Source: Paenibacillus harenae
Lineage (GTDB): Bacteria > Bacillota > Bacilli > Paenibacillales > Paenibacillaceae
Direction: 5' to 3'
DNA length: 64,000 bases
Assembly: GCF_030812415.1 (NCBI RefSeq)
Contig: NZ_JAUSST010000006.1
Location: 310,001 to 374,000, forward strand
In this document: one piece after another, positions 43,949-53,495 of the stretch
Position numbering within the stretch: position 1 is the stretch's first letter
Layout of the letters: each line of letters opens with the position of its first letter
Position numbers and translations under genes: made by a program
The notes under the pieces: model-generated
What the model was told of the DNA's origin: nothing
Databases searched by the model: none
Seen by the model: only the letters and a program-made list of their open reading frames with translations

Positions 43949-44878
43949 ATGACGCTTGAGCTTACTGTAGATGAATCCACTTTTACTCAATTAGTAAACA
44001 TAGAACCGCAATATGACAGCTTGAAAATAAGCAATCAGTCGGACATAAAGGTAGATGCGGATGCTTTAATTGAGCATCTGCGACTGATGGAGGGCATTGA
44101 GCGAGTTGAAACGCTGACCATTAACTATAATTCTTCTTTAGTTGATCTTGGCGTATTGCGAGCGTTTAAGAACGTGAAGAAATTGTTTGTCTATGGACAA
44201 CATATCAAATCTTTTGAAGGCATAGAGTGGTTCAGTAAAGGCGTATATATTCAAATTCAAACCCATCGTAATCGACGAAGGGATATATCTCAGCTTTCTC
44301 AAACCAAAGTCAAACATATTGATCTTTATGTGGAACGAACCGAGGATATATCGGCTGTTGCAGGGTGCAAATATCTTAAAACAATAGATATTTATCGCTC
44401 GATGGTAGAGCCAAATTTAGCGGAATGGAAAGAAATTCAGTTCGAAAGAATTTCTTTTAAAAGCTGCAAATTTAAAGAATTAGGTAACATAGCAGTTGTA
44501 CCAGGTTTAAGTTATATCAATGTACTAGGAGGTCGCAGCCTAGAACGCTTTACAGGGGATAACAGCAACATTAAAAGGCTGGTTGTGGATAGCTGTAAAA
44601 AGCTGGATTTAAGTACGCTAAAAACTTTCGAGGGAATTGAAGTATTAATAGTAAATAGCTGTACTAAGGAAATGAATCTATCAGAGATCAGAGGGCTGAA
44701 ATACGTCAAGCATATTGATTTCATTTTATGCAATGTAGAGGTCGATTTAATCAACCTGAAGGAGTACTTTCCGAATATAGAGTCATTGCATATTTCGGGG
44801 ATGAAAAAAGAGTATGGTTTACAATTAAAGCAGTTAAACCCTGATGTCCAGATCACAAGCAGATCATTTGAACTTTAG
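43949..44878 (+). CDS. Leucine-rich-repeat-like candidate immunity protein D
   Basis: 309 aa built from about ten irregular repeats of 20-25 residues with the L-x-x-L-x-(I/V) pattern (VKHIDLYVERTEDISAVAGC; GLKYVKHIDFILCNVEVDL), as in solenoid immunity proteins. No signal peptide, so a cytosolic inhibitor. AAAGAAAGGAT precedes the ATG. A terminator lies between it and tip D, so pairing with tip D is uncertain. Confidence 0.65.
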   Translation: MTLELTVDESTFTQLVNIEPQYDSLKISNQSDIKVDADALIEHLRLMEGIERVETLTINYNSSLVDLGVLRAFKNVKKLFVYGQHIKSFEGIEWFSKGVYIQIQTHRNRRRDISQLSQTKVKHIDLYVERTEDISAVAGCKYLKTIDIYRSMVEPNLAEWKEIQFERISFKSCKFKELGNIAVVPGLSYINVLGGRSLERFTGDNSNIKRLVVDSCKKLDLSTLKTFEGIEVLIVNSCTKEMNLSEIRGLKYVKHIDFILCNVEVDLINLKEYFPNIESLHISGMKKEYGLQLKQLNPDVQITSRSFEL

Positions 44879-45000
44879 TGGAGCAGAAAGTCCGTAGACG
44901 ATGGCATGGTTTGGGGAGACAAATGAAGAAGTAAATCCGCCCCTTGTGGAAATAAGGTAAAGCAAATTAATATTTTTTTAAATGGCAAGATAGGTCAGAA

Positions 45001-45038
45001 CCACATGCGAGTGTCACAACTCCATGTGGTTTTCTTTT
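45001..45038 (+). terminator. Cassette-end hairpin, copy 2
   Basis: CCACATGcGAGT-gtcaca-ACTCCATGTGG followed by TTTTCTTTT. Perfect arms with one bulged C. The next rhs fragment begins only about 35 bases later. Confidence 0.85.
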
Positions 45039-45129
45039 CACCTAGACTCATGACGGTGAGCATTTTAATATAATTCGTACGGAAGGCGGCGTTCTCGAGG
45101 AAAGAGTCACCTCCTACGAGTATGACGTC

Positions 45130-48100
45130 ATGGGAAGAGAAACGAAGCGGGTAGAGCCGGACGGCACCGAATCGCAATCGGTTTACGATACGAACGGCAA
45201 TCTTGTGCTCGCGATCGACGGGTTGAACAATATTGCCGAATACCGCTATGATGCGGCCGGCCAGTTAACGGAGTCGATCACCTACAAGGAAGGCGCTACC
45301 GACTTTAGCGAAGCGAATATATCGGCTTTAACGAAGTACGTATACGATGGAGTCGGGCATGTCGTTGTGGAGAAAAATCCGAACGGCAACGTTACGCGCT
45401 CGATCTATGGCGACAACGGACAATTGGCGAAAGAGATACATTATGAAGGCTCTACTTTGTCCGGCAAACAAATCGCCAATGAATACAAGTACGACCCTCG
45501 CGGCTTGCCAATCGCGTATATTGATGGCAACGGCCACCAGACGACGGTTGCTTACGATGCCGAAGGGCAGCAGTTGGTGGAGAAGGATGCCGTAGGACAG
45601 TGGACCAGATATGAGTACAGTCCTGCGGGTTATATGACCGCGGAGCGCCGTCCGCTGGGACGGGATACCGAGTGGAAGTACGACTATCGCGGCAATGTTT
45701 TGGAAGAGAAGGATGCACTGGGACGCATTCAGCTCTATGATCTTGACCTGGACGGACGTACGGAAACGGAATACAACCGGCTCGGCGAGGCTACGCAATA
45801 CGATTACGACACCGAAGGACGCGTTACGCTGAAGCAAGCGCCAAGCGGCGGTGAGTTCAGCTATCGCTACGATTCGGTCGGCAATAAGCTGGAAGAGAAC
45901 CGTCCGGTGTACGGACCGGTGCAGTACGAGTATGACGAGCGCGACAGCTTGACTTCCATTATCGAGTCGCAGGCTGCTGCGGGAGGCATGACTACCTCCT
46001 ACACGTACGATGCCGAGTTGAACCGGACAAGCCAGCAGGACGGCAACACGCAGTTGACGCAGTATGACTATGACGAGCTTGGACGTCGTCTGCAAAAGGT
46101 TGTTATTCGCGCGGAGAACGGACAGGACGTATTCGAGTATCAATACGATGCGAACGGCAATTTGTTGGAGGAGAAGAAGCCGGGCGGATTAACAACGAAG
46201 TTTAAGTACGACTTCATGGATCGCAAAATCCGCGAGGAATACAGCGACGGCACCTGGTACGCGTACACCTACGATAATGCGGGCAACATGCTGACCCGTA
46301 CCGACGCGAACGGAACGATCGTTTACAGCTATTATGATAATAACCAGCTGAAGCAAACGGTGTACCCGAACGGCGATACGATTGTTTACGAATATAATGC
46401 AAATGGCGAGAAGGCTGCGGAGATCGTAAATGGCGTTCGCACCGAGTACGATTATGACGCTGTCGGACGTCCGACAGGCTATACGGACAGCAAAGGCTAC
46501 AAGTACGAATACGAATTCGATGCTGACGGTTATGTGATGGCGGTCAAATATCCGAACGGTACTGTCACGTCCATCGATTATAAGCCAGGGCATCTCATCG
46601 ATACGCAGAAGACGACACTGGCTGAAGAGTCGCTCCATTCCAGTGATTACGAGCATAATGAGCGCGAATTCATTACCGGCGTTCAAGAGCAGGGCGATAC
46701 GAGCGGCTACGCCTATGACAATAGGGAACAGCTGGAGCGGGTAGAGACGGCTGACGGAGACGTCATCCTGTACGAATACGACGGAGCGGGCAATCGTACC
46801 GTGCGCAAAGCCATTCTTCAAGGAACCGTCGAGGACAAAAACAAAGTCATTACGACGGACGAGCTCGTGCAAATGGTTCTCGAATCGTTCGGCATGAAGC
46901 CGGGCAAACCAACCGAGCCTTCCGAGCCAGGTGGGGAACAACCGCCGGCTAGTTGCGAGCCGAACGGCAATGGCAATAATGGCAACAACGGTAACGGAAA
47001 CGGTAATGGCAACGGCAATGGAAATGGCAACAGCGGAAACAACGGCAACGGTAATGGAAATGGTAAAAGCTTGTCGTCCGGCAATGTCTCCATTCTGTCT
47101 AATGGCAACTCGGCCACCAAAGAGAATGGCAACGGCGGCGGTAACGGCAATGGCAACAATGGTAACGGCAACGGTAATAGCGGGAACGACAACGGCAATA
47201 ACGGCAATAACGGCAATAACGGTAATAACGGCAATGGTAATGGCAATAACGGAAACGGTAATGGCAATGGCAACAATGGAAACGGTAATGGCAATGGCAA
47301 CAATGGAAACGGTAATGGCAACAACGGTAATGGCAACGGCAATGGTAACAATGGAAACGGAAATAATGGCAACAACGGCGGCGGTTGCGGCTGGCTGAAA
47401 GCACTGGAGAAAGGCAACGGCAAGAAGCTTGGTCTTTACAAGAAGCTTGGTGAAGCTTTTGCAGACGCTGAAGGATCAGGAACAAGCACAGAAATAGCGA
47501 CGATGTTCGAAACGGGCAAAATCGAGCATCTGCTTGCGGCTATCGACAACATCGTGAACGGCGAGGTTAACCTGCCGCCGGGCGAGCAGACGAAGCTTTT
47601 TGAACGGATTCGCGAAGTCGGCAAAGGGTATACGATCATCGGCACGAATTATACGTATAACGCCCGTAATCAGCTTATTTATCGCGAAAATGCGATTCGC
47701 TACGAGGAATACGACTATACGTATGACGATGCCGGCAACCTGTTGACGGACAGCCGCAGCAAATACGAGTGGAATGCGCTCGGACAGTTGACGAAAGTGA
47801 CGTTCCCGGACGGTTTTGGCGAGAAATATTCCTATGACATGCTGGGTCGTCGGATTAGCAATCATACGGGATCGACGCAGGAAGTTACCCAATACACGTA
47901 TAAAGACGATACGTGGGCTATCACGGAAGAGCGAGACGGCAGCGGCAATGTAACCAAGTCGTATACGTTCGATGCGAATGACCGACCGCTGACTATCACG
48001 ATGGAAGGTCAAACGTTCTGGTACGTCTACAACGGTCACGGTGACGTTGCGGCGTTAACGGACAAAGACGGCAAAGTAGCGGCACGTTACGAGTACGATG

Positions 48101-49371
48101 CTTGGGGCCTAGTATCTCGTATGTACAACGGCTTAGGCGAGCGCGTACGCGAAGGAACTGGCTGGATCGGCGACCTCGGAACCGGCAACGGCAGCCCTGG
48201 CTCCGTTCAAGGTCCGGAAGACGAGAGCGGAAATACCGACCCGGACTACCATCCGGGCATTGGTAATGCTGCTGAGGGTACAGAAAGCACGGATGGAACG
48301 GAAGCTGTTGAAGCGGCATCGGATGCAGAAGATGAGTTGTCTGCTCTTCTAGCTGAAGTGGATATCGAGCCGACCGCTGATATTACAACGGAGCTCGTCA
48401 AAGAGAATCCATACCGCTATGCAGGCTACTATTGGGATCGGAAGACGCAATATTACTACCTGCAAGCTCGCTACTATGACCCGCGCCTAGCACGGTTCAT
48501 CTCTGAGGATACGTATGAGGGTGAGACAGGTTATCCTCTTACGTTGAATTTGTACACATATGTTCAGAGTAATCCTTTAAGTTATAAGGACCCAACCGGA
48601 CACTACTGTGTTTCTATTGACGGGAAGTATGCAAGATCTGGAAAGTGTAAGTCAGATACATCTGTGTATTTAGGGCCTGATAGTGATTATATTGGTAAAC
48701 CATTACTTAACAACGAGTATTTGTATGGGTTTGTTGGATCCAATGGAGATAGACTCGTACAGTCAACGAACACTCGTATGAATTATTGGACTGTATATCC
48801 TGAAGAAAAGGAGAAGTATTTAGTTACAGTTGCTCAATTAAAGCAACTTGGGTGGAATAGTGTTACTACAGTAATGATAAATCAACTAAACAAAACTATA
48901 CAAAAATATGACATAACAACTTTTAATCGAATTTGCCACTTTTTAAGTCAAGTAAGTCACGAATCGGCTGCAGGAAAATGGACAATAGAACTTGGTGGTA
49001 AGTCTTATTTCAAAAAGTACGAGCCAGGAACAAAAATAGGCAAACAATTAGGAAATACAGAGGAAGGTGATGGTTACAAGTATAGGGGTGCTGGATACAT
49101 TCAATTAACTGGAAGGTCTAATTATCAAAATTTTGCAAATGCAATGGGTGATCAAAAAATTATGGAAGGTGCCGAATATGTTGCAAAGAACTATGCTTGG
49201 TTAAGCGCAGGATATTTTTGGGATAAGAGAAAACTAAATGCTAAAGTTGATAAAGGTGCTACAGTCGAAGAAATTACTAAAGTAGTAAATGGTGGAAAAA
49301 ACGGGCTAGAAGATAGAAAGCGGTATTATAATCTTGCTGTAAATATTTTTAAGAATTTCAATCGGAAATAA
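45130..49371 (+). CDS. Long rhs fragment E with GH19 lysozyme/chitinase-like tip
   Basis: Homology to the main rhs gene starts abruptly at about 45072 (RTEGGVLEERV) and runs in frame to DPTGH at 48603; it lacks the first 1270 residues including the signal peptide. By eye the DNA is nearly identical to the main gene, with scattered changes and indels in the Asn-Gly tract and a 12-base deletion near 47862. The 256-residue tip contains FLSQVSHESAAG and YRGAGYIQLTGRSNYQNFAN, signatures of glycoside hydrolase family 19 with its catalytic Glu. It should cut peptidoglycan. Silent unless recombined onto the main gene. Confidence 0.88.
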   Translation: MGRETKRVEPDGTESQSVYDTNGNLVLAIDGLNNIAEYRYDAAGQLTESITYKEGATDFSEANISALTKYVYDGVGHVVVEKNPNGNVTRSIYGDNGQLAKEIHYEGSTLSGKQIANEYKYDPRGLPIAYIDGNGHQTTVAYDAEGQQLVEKDAVGQWTRYEYSPAGYMTAERRPLGRDTEWKYDYRGNVLEEKDALGRIQLYDLDLDGRTETEYNRLGEATQYDYDTEGRVTLKQAPSGGEFSYRYDSVGNKLEENRPVYGPVQYEYDERDSLTSIIESQAAAGGMTTSYTYDAELNRTSQQDGNTQLTQYDYDELGRRLQKVVIRAENGQDVFEYQYDANGNLLEEKKPGGLTTKFKYDFMDRKIREEYSDGTWYAYTYDNAGNMLTRTDANGTIVYSYYDNNQLKQTVYPNGDTIVYEYNANGEKAAEIVNGVRTEYDYDAVGRPTGYTDSKGYKYEYEFDADGYVMAVKYPNGTVTSIDYKPGHLIDTQKTTLAEESLHSSDYEHNEREFITGVQEQGDTSGYAYDNREQLERVETADGDVILYEYDGAGNRTVRKAILQGTVEDKNKVITTDELVQMVLESFGMKPGKPTEPSEPGGEQPPASCEPNGNGNNGNNGNGNGNGNGNGNGNSGNNGNGNGNGKSLSSGNVSILSNGNSATKENGNGGGNGNGNNGNGNGNSGNDNGNNGNNGNNGNNGNGNGNNGNGNGNGNNGNGNGNGNNGNGNGNNGNGNGNGNNGNGNNGNNGGGCGWLKALEKGNGKKLGLYKKLGEAFADAEGSGTSTEIATMFETGKIEHLLAAIDNIVNGEVNLPPGEQTKLFERIREVGKGYTIIGTNYTYNARNQLIYRENAIRYEEYDYTYDDAGNLLTDSRSKYEWNALGQLTKVTFPDGFGEKYSYDMLGRRISNHTGSTQEVTQYTYKDDTWAITEERDGSGNVTKSYTFDANDRPLTITMEGQTFWYVYNGHGDVAALTDKDGKVAARYEYDAWGLVSRMYNGLGERVREGTGWIGDLGTGNGSPGSVQGPEDESGNTDPDYHPGIGNAAEGTESTDGTEAVEAASDAEDELSALLAEVDIEPTADITTELVKENPYRYAGYYWDRKTQYYYLQARYYDPRLARFISEDTYEGETGYPLTLNLYTYVQSNPLSYKDPTGHYCVSIDGKYARSGKCKSDTSVYLGPDSDYIGKPLLNNEYLYGFVGSNGDRLVQSTNTRMNYWTVYPEEKEKYLVTVAQLKQLGWNSVTTVMINQLNKTIQKYDITTFNRICHFLSQVSHESAAGKWTIELGGKSYFKKYEPGTKIGKQLGNTEEGDGYKYRGAGYIQLTGRSNYQNFANAMGDQKIMEGAEYVAKNYAWLSAGYFWDKRKLNAKVDKGATVEEITKVVNGGKNGLEDRKRYYNLAVNIFKNFNRK
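46968..47385 (+). repeat. Asn-Gly codon repeat in rhs fragment E
   Basis: Second copy of the NGN linker, with the same KSLSSGNVSILSNGNS island and several whole-codon insertions and deletions relative to the main gene. Confidence 0.88.
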
Positions 49372-49514
49372 TACCACTTAAACACAGCTCTCTCTTTTAC
49401 TACCAATTTTTGTATTCAATAACATGATTCTTACTATGGCTTGCAAATACACATCCTTACCAAGCTACACAGACTGGGGAATCAACTCAAGTTTTCGAAG
49501 GAGGCTTTAAACAT

Positions 49515-50348
49515 ATGAAAATAAGTATTTTGTTATTTCTTGCATTTGTATTAGTAGCTTGCGGCAATATTAAATATGAACAGGGTCCTACATTTATGTC
49601 AGATAAACATAATGGAAAAGAACCCGAAAAACAATATGAGAACACCACAAAAGATAATAAGGTTAATGTAGAAGATGGAGAAAAAAAGATTGAAATTAAA
49701 AAGATGGTTTACACAGATCGTGAAATAAACATTCAATATCCTGAAATCGTTAATTCAGGCGACACAGAAATGGAGAAAAAAATAAATAAGTTAATCGAAA
49801 GTGAAGCTCTAAAAATAATAGACACTTTTGACGGAGAAGTTGCTAATCTTGCATTAGATGTAGTTTATACTCCAATGTGGATCGGAGAAAATTTTTTGAG
49901 CGTTATTTATGGAGGAACTAGCTACGTTAATGACGGAGCACATCCGACCAATATTTTCTTTACAACTAATATTGATATTAAGAAAGGTGAAAAAATTAGG
50001 CTGCAGGATACAATTCGTATTGACGATAACTTTATTGAATTGTTCAAGACAGGGAAATATGTGCAGTTTGACTCTGAGTTAAATGTCGGTGCGGAAAGCA
50101 AAGACGAAATAAACATATTCACGAACGAGGAGTTGAAAAATTACTTTCGTAATTCTGATGAAATAAGTGACCTTAATGGGGCGAATGTTTTTACCTATTA
50201 TACAGAGGATTCACTTGGAGTAAGCATAGAAGTTCCACATGTTTTGGGGGATCATGTGGAGTTTGAAATCAATTTTCGGGATTTAAAACAAAATATATTA
50301 CCTAATAGTGCAGTATGGAATGATATTGAGGCTAGTTTCTCTCAATAG
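49515..50348 (+). CDS. Lipoprotein with RsiV-like DUF4163/DUF3298 domain, candidate immunity to the GH19 tip
   Basis: 277 aa. A lipoprotein signal peptide ends in LVAC (Cys16), so the protein sits on the outer face of the membrane. The body has VIYGGTSYVNDGAHPTNIFF followed by NIDIKKGEKIRLQD, the DUF4163-DUF3298 pattern known from the anti-sigma factor RsiV, whose domain binds lysozyme directly. A wall-cutting GH19 tip lies just upstream, so an outward-facing lysozyme-binding inhibitor is a fitting immunity protein. GGAGGC precedes the ATG; the gap to the tip is 143 bases. Confidence 0.75.
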   Translation: MKISILLFLAFVLVACGNIKYEQGPTFMSDKHNGKEPEKQYENTTKDNKVNVEDGEKKIEIKKMVYTDREINIQYPEIVNSGDTEMEKKINKLIESEALKIIDTFDGEVANLALDVVYTPMWIGENFLSVIYGGTSYVNDGAHPTNIFFTTNIDIKKGEKIRLQDTIRIDDNFIELFKTGKYVQFDSELNVGAESKDEINIFTNEELKNYFRNSDEISDLNGANVFTYYTEDSLGVSIEVPHVLGDHVEFEINFRDLKQNILPNSAVWNDIEASFSQ

Positions 50349-50497
50349 GTTCAGCATGACCAATAGTACAAACTTCAGAATAAATCTTTATGGAGATTAA
50401 GAGCGAAGAAAATGTAAGTAGGACGGGTTATCTCATGGACTTTGCAAAGGATTCATCAGAAGATTCAAGGTATTAAATTAATCGGGAATTTCTTTTA

Positions 50498-50535
50498 CCA
50501 GATGCGAGTGTAACAACTCCATGGGGTCTTTCTTT
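50498..50535 (+). terminator. Cassette-end hairpin, copy 3 (degenerate)
   Basis: CCAGATGcGAGT-gtaaca-ACTCCATGGGG then TCTTTCTTTT. The inner arm is kept, the outer arm has mismatches. Confidence 0.65.
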
Positions 50536-50603
50536 TACCCCCACCCAGTGCCGAATGAATTGGGTAGCACGTCCATAGAACCTAATTTCTTTCATAATAA
50601 AAT

Positions 50604-50630
50604 GAAGACCGCCTTTCAAGGGCGGTCTTC
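50604..50630 (-). terminator. Terminator of the truncated XRE gene
   Basis: GAAGACCGCC and GGCGGTCTTC form a perfect 10-bp stem around TTTCAAG, with T-rich sequence beyond it on the minus strand. Confidence 0.7.
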
Positions 50631-50808
50631 ACTCATCTTCAGTATCTATTAAATCAATGATTTTACGAATATCTTCAATTTCTAAAGCCTCAGCAATCCG
50701 CTCAATATGGCCAAAGTTTATATTCTGCCGTTTATAATTGGCCAATTCACTAAGCGCTGCATGGCGAATGTCTGTTAAACGAGATAACTCGCGAAGGAAA
50801 ACCGTCGG
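50629..50808 (-). pseudogene. XRE-type helix-turn-helix regulator, N-terminus lost
   Basis: On the minus strand an open frame reads ELSRLTDIRHAALSELANYK, then INFGHIERIAEALEIEDIRK, ending IDTEDE, the Cro/C1 helix-turn-helix of YozG-like regulators. Its own terminator follows. The first 15 or so residues are missing; the frame is cut near 50808, close to where rhs fragment F begins. A pre-existing regulator gene was probably broken when the cassette arrived. Confidence 0.7.
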
Positions 50809-50889
50809 GGTATGTCACTATTGTAAGTTGTCCGGACATACAAAGGCGATACGTGGGCGATCACGGAAGAGCGCGACGGCAGCGGCAAT

Positions 50890-52152
50890 GTGACCAAGTC
50901 GTATACCTTTGATGTCAATGACCGACCGCTCTCCATCACGATGGAAGGACAAACGTTCTGGTACGTCTATAACGGTCACGGCGACGTGGTGGCACTAACG
51001 GATAAGGACGGCAAGGTAGCGGCCAGGTACGAGTACGATGCATGGGGTCTTGTCACCCGTATGTACAACGGTTTAGGAGAACGCGTACGCGAGGGCATCG
51101 GCTGGATCGGCGACCTAGGCACAGGCAACGGTAGCCCTGGCTCGACACAAGGTCCGGAAGACGAAAGTGGAAATACCGATCCGGATTACCATCCGGGTAT
51201 TGGCAATGCTGCTGAGGGTACAGAAAGCACGGATGGAACGGAAGCTGTTGAAGCGGCATCGGATGCAGAAGATGAGTTGTCTGCTCTTCTAGCTGAAGTG
51301 GATATCGAGCCGACCGCTGATATTACAACGGAGCTCGTCAAAGAGAATCCATACCGCTATGCAGGCTACTATTGGGATCGGAAGACGCAATACTATTACT
51401 TGCAAGCTCGCTACTATGACCCGCGACTAGCTCGGTTTATTTCTGAGGATACCTATGAAGGGCAAATTGATAATCCGCAAAGCTTGAATCAATATATGTA
51501 TGCAGAAAATAATCCGCTTACCTATATTGATCCAACGGGGCACATTGTTGATACAATAGCTGATATCGTTTTTATTGCAATAGATGTTGTTGCAATAGCT
51601 GCCAATCCAATGAATCCATGGAACTGGGCCTCGTTGGGAGCAGACGTTGTTGGTTTATTTACTCCTGGTGTGACTGGACTTGGACAAATCGTTCGAGGAG
51701 CGACGAAAACGGAGATAAAGGCAGCCAGATCTGCATTAGTGAAATCATTCAAGGGAATGTCTAAATCTGAAATCCGCGGAACTATTCAAATGGGAAAAAT
51801 GATATTAGATTATACTACCTTGAAGGAGATTGCTAAGGGTATTTCAGGAATACAAGTGCATCACTTGATTGAAAAGAGGTTTGCAAAAAATTTGGGTATT
51901 AAACAAGATGATATTTTGTCAACCGCAATTGATCCAGGGACACATACCAAAATTACAAATAAATTCAGAGAGCTAATTCCGTACCGAAATTCTAAAAATG
52001 AATTAAACACTAATACGGCGAAAGCGGAAGATATATGGGATGCAATTGTGACTGTATATAGTGACAAAACTATTTTATATGTTGATGAAGGGAAAAAATA
52101 TATTGAGGCTCTTAAACCGTTTTTTAGACAAAAAGGAGTTAGTGTTGATTAG
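50890..52152 (+). CDS. Rhs fragment F with HNH-like nuclease tip
   Basis: Core homology starts near 50838 (TYKGDTWAITEE) and is in frame to DPTGH at 51543. The 202-residue tip first has a hydrophobic stretch (DTIADIVFIAIDVVAIAANP, then WASLGADVVGLFTPGV), a pretoxin-type segment seen before many tips. Then comes QVHHLIEKRFAKNLGI and THTKITNKFRELIPY, an HNH/endonuclease VII-like metal-binding pattern with paired His. It is followed 12 bases later by an immunity-type gene. No start codon or signal of its own. Confidence 0.82.
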   Translation: MTKSYTFDVNDRPLSITMEGQTFWYVYNGHGDVVALTDKDGKVAARYEYDAWGLVTRMYNGLGERVREGIGWIGDLGTGNGSPGSTQGPEDESGNTDPDYHPGIGNAAEGTESTDGTEAVEAASDAEDELSALLAEVDIEPTADITTELVKENPYRYAGYYWDRKTQYYYLQARYYDPRLARFISEDTYEGQIDNPQSLNQYMYAENNPLTYIDPTGHIVDTIADIVFIAIDVVAIAANPMNPWNWASLGADVVGLFTPGVTGLGQIVRGATKTEIKAARSALVKSFKGMSKSEIRGTIQMGKMILDYTTLKEIAKGISGIQVHHLIEKRFAKNLGIKQDDILSTAIDPGTHTKITNKFRELIPYRNSKNELNTNTAKAEDIWDAIVTVYSDKTILYVDEGKKYIEALKPFFRQKGVSVD

Positions 52153-52164
52153 GGAGGTATTTGA

Positions 52165-52998
52165 ATGAAGAGATTCGCCAGAATAGACATCCACACAACA
52201 ATAAGTGAAATTGATAAAGTAATACCTATCATCAGAGAACAGATATCGTTTGAAAATGACATTGAACTGAAGACATATTCTAATAGGATTATGATTAGAA
52301 ATCTTATCGTCGGCGATAGTATTTATCAAAGTATAATAAAAAAATCTCAAGAATTAGGACTAAAACATAAAATATTTGAACGCAGAGAATATACAAAAAA
52401 AGAAATAGCTAGCGCAGTTCTATTAGATGCAGAGTTTTATGCTCCATACGAGAATAGAGATAAAACGGATTCTGAAGAATTAGGTACGTTGTATGATTAT
52501 TCTATAGCTTGTCCAAAATGCGGAGAAGGAAAAAAGCAAATAACAGATTTGATGATTGATGCTAAAGGGATGGGGAAGCAAAACATTGCGCATCATGATC
52601 CGGATATAATTGTCACGGAGTATACTAAAAATGTAATCGAAAATAGTGGACTTACTGGCTGCGAATTTCGAGATGTGTTTGATTATAAGGATAGACCGTT
52701 ACCACAAAAGCTCTATCAGTTAGTCATAACGAGTATTTTACCAGAAATGAAATATGATGCCATGAGGATTGAATATGAGAATCATTGTGACATATGCACC
52801 CGCAATGCGATAATGCGTTCGGAAATTATATATGATACCGATAAAGTCACAACATATGCAGATTTCAATCAATCTTTAGAGTTTTATGGAATTGGCGGAG
52901 GGAATCTAAAACGAACGATTGTTAGTGCGAGGGTGAGGGATGTGTTGATTGAAAATAAAATTAAAGTATTTCAGTATGAGCCTGTTAAGCTCGTGTAA
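52165..52998 (+). CDS. Double-CxxC candidate immunity protein F
   Basis: 277 aa, soluble. CPKCG (about residue 115) and CDIC (about 209) form a likely split zinc site, as in the double-CxxCG proteins found next to toxin genes. GGGAGG precedes the ATG, 12 bases after the HNH-like tip, so it is the probable cognate immunity. AT-rich; no membrane segment. Confidence 0.72.
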   Translation: MKRFARIDIHTTISEIDKVIPIIREQISFENDIELKTYSNRIMIRNLIVGDSIYQSIIKKSQELGLKHKIFERREYTKKEIASAVLLDAEFYAPYENRDKTDSEELGTLYDYSIACPKCGEGKKQITDLMIDAKGMGKQNIAHHDPDIIVTEYTKNVIENSGLTGCEFRDVFDYKDRPLPQKLYQLVITSILPEMKYDAMRIEYENHCDICTRNAIMRSEIIYDTDKVTTYADFNQSLEFYGIGGGNLKRTIVSARVRDVLIENKIKVFQYEPVKLV

Positions 52999-53023
52999 AT
53001 AACGTAGCTTATTCAGCTCTTGT

Positions 53024-53060
53024 TGAGACCTTGGGGGAATGCCTTCAAGGTCTCTCTTTT
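53024..53060 (+). terminator. Terminator after immunity F
   Basis: GAGACCTTGGGGG... pairs with CCTTCAAGGTCTC, followed by TCTTTTT. The following bases already belong to an rhs scrap. Confidence 0.7.
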
Positions 53061-53084
53061 TGGCGAACGGATTCGGGAAGTCAA
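53053..53084 (+). repeat. 32-base rhs core fossil
   Basis: TTTTTGGCGAACGGATTCGG followed by GAAGTC corresponds to the core segment encoding KLFERIREV in the main gene. It is cut off on both sides. Nothing else of the core remains. Confidence 0.7.
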
Positions 53085-53495
53085 TTACAGCTTAGATATT
53101 CCAACACATGAACGACTACACTTACGTCATTTTCAAAATTATTATGCAAGAACAAATTAATGCCGTTTTCCTTTGTTTTGGGATGGAGTTCGATGGGGAG
53201 GCGAGGAAAAGAATGATTCTGTTTTATGCATATCGGATCCGACTGTACCATAAACAGAAAAACAATGGGCAAAAAACTGATATATAATAAAACGGTAAAT
53301 AGAATTGACACCTTTTAAAATGCTACTTCAACAGGACCTACAACAAATGGAAGTCGAGGTTTTTCTATCAGTCTGTGATATTCAGAGCATAAAAAACTAT
53401 GTTTTTAGGTTTAAGAACAGCGGTTCAAAATGAGATTAATCAATTGAAGATCAAATATCCGAGCTATAAATTTTCAACTCAGTTTGGAGGCTAAT
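53085..53495 (+). other. Degenerate toxin/immunity debris
   Basis: No intact gene. A 59-codon frame from 53108 (MNDYTYVIFKIIMQEQINAV) ends near 53287. From about 53391 a short frame reads FLGLRTAVQNEINQLKIKYP and ends STQFGG directly before the next immunity start, which looks like the last 30 residues of a lost tip. The minus-strand hydrophobic frame at 53081-53311 has no ribosome site. Confidence 0.5.

Noticed and set aside
45130..49371. Fragment E as an independent 1413-aa secreted toxin gene
   Set aside because: The first ATG is an internal Met of the core, with no ribosome site, promoter or signal peptide; homology starts abruptly upstream of it.
53081..53311. 76-codon hydrophobic minus-strand frame, possibly a membrane immunity protein
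   Set aside because: No ribosome site on that strand and orientation opposite to every other cassette gene; more likely antisense of debris.
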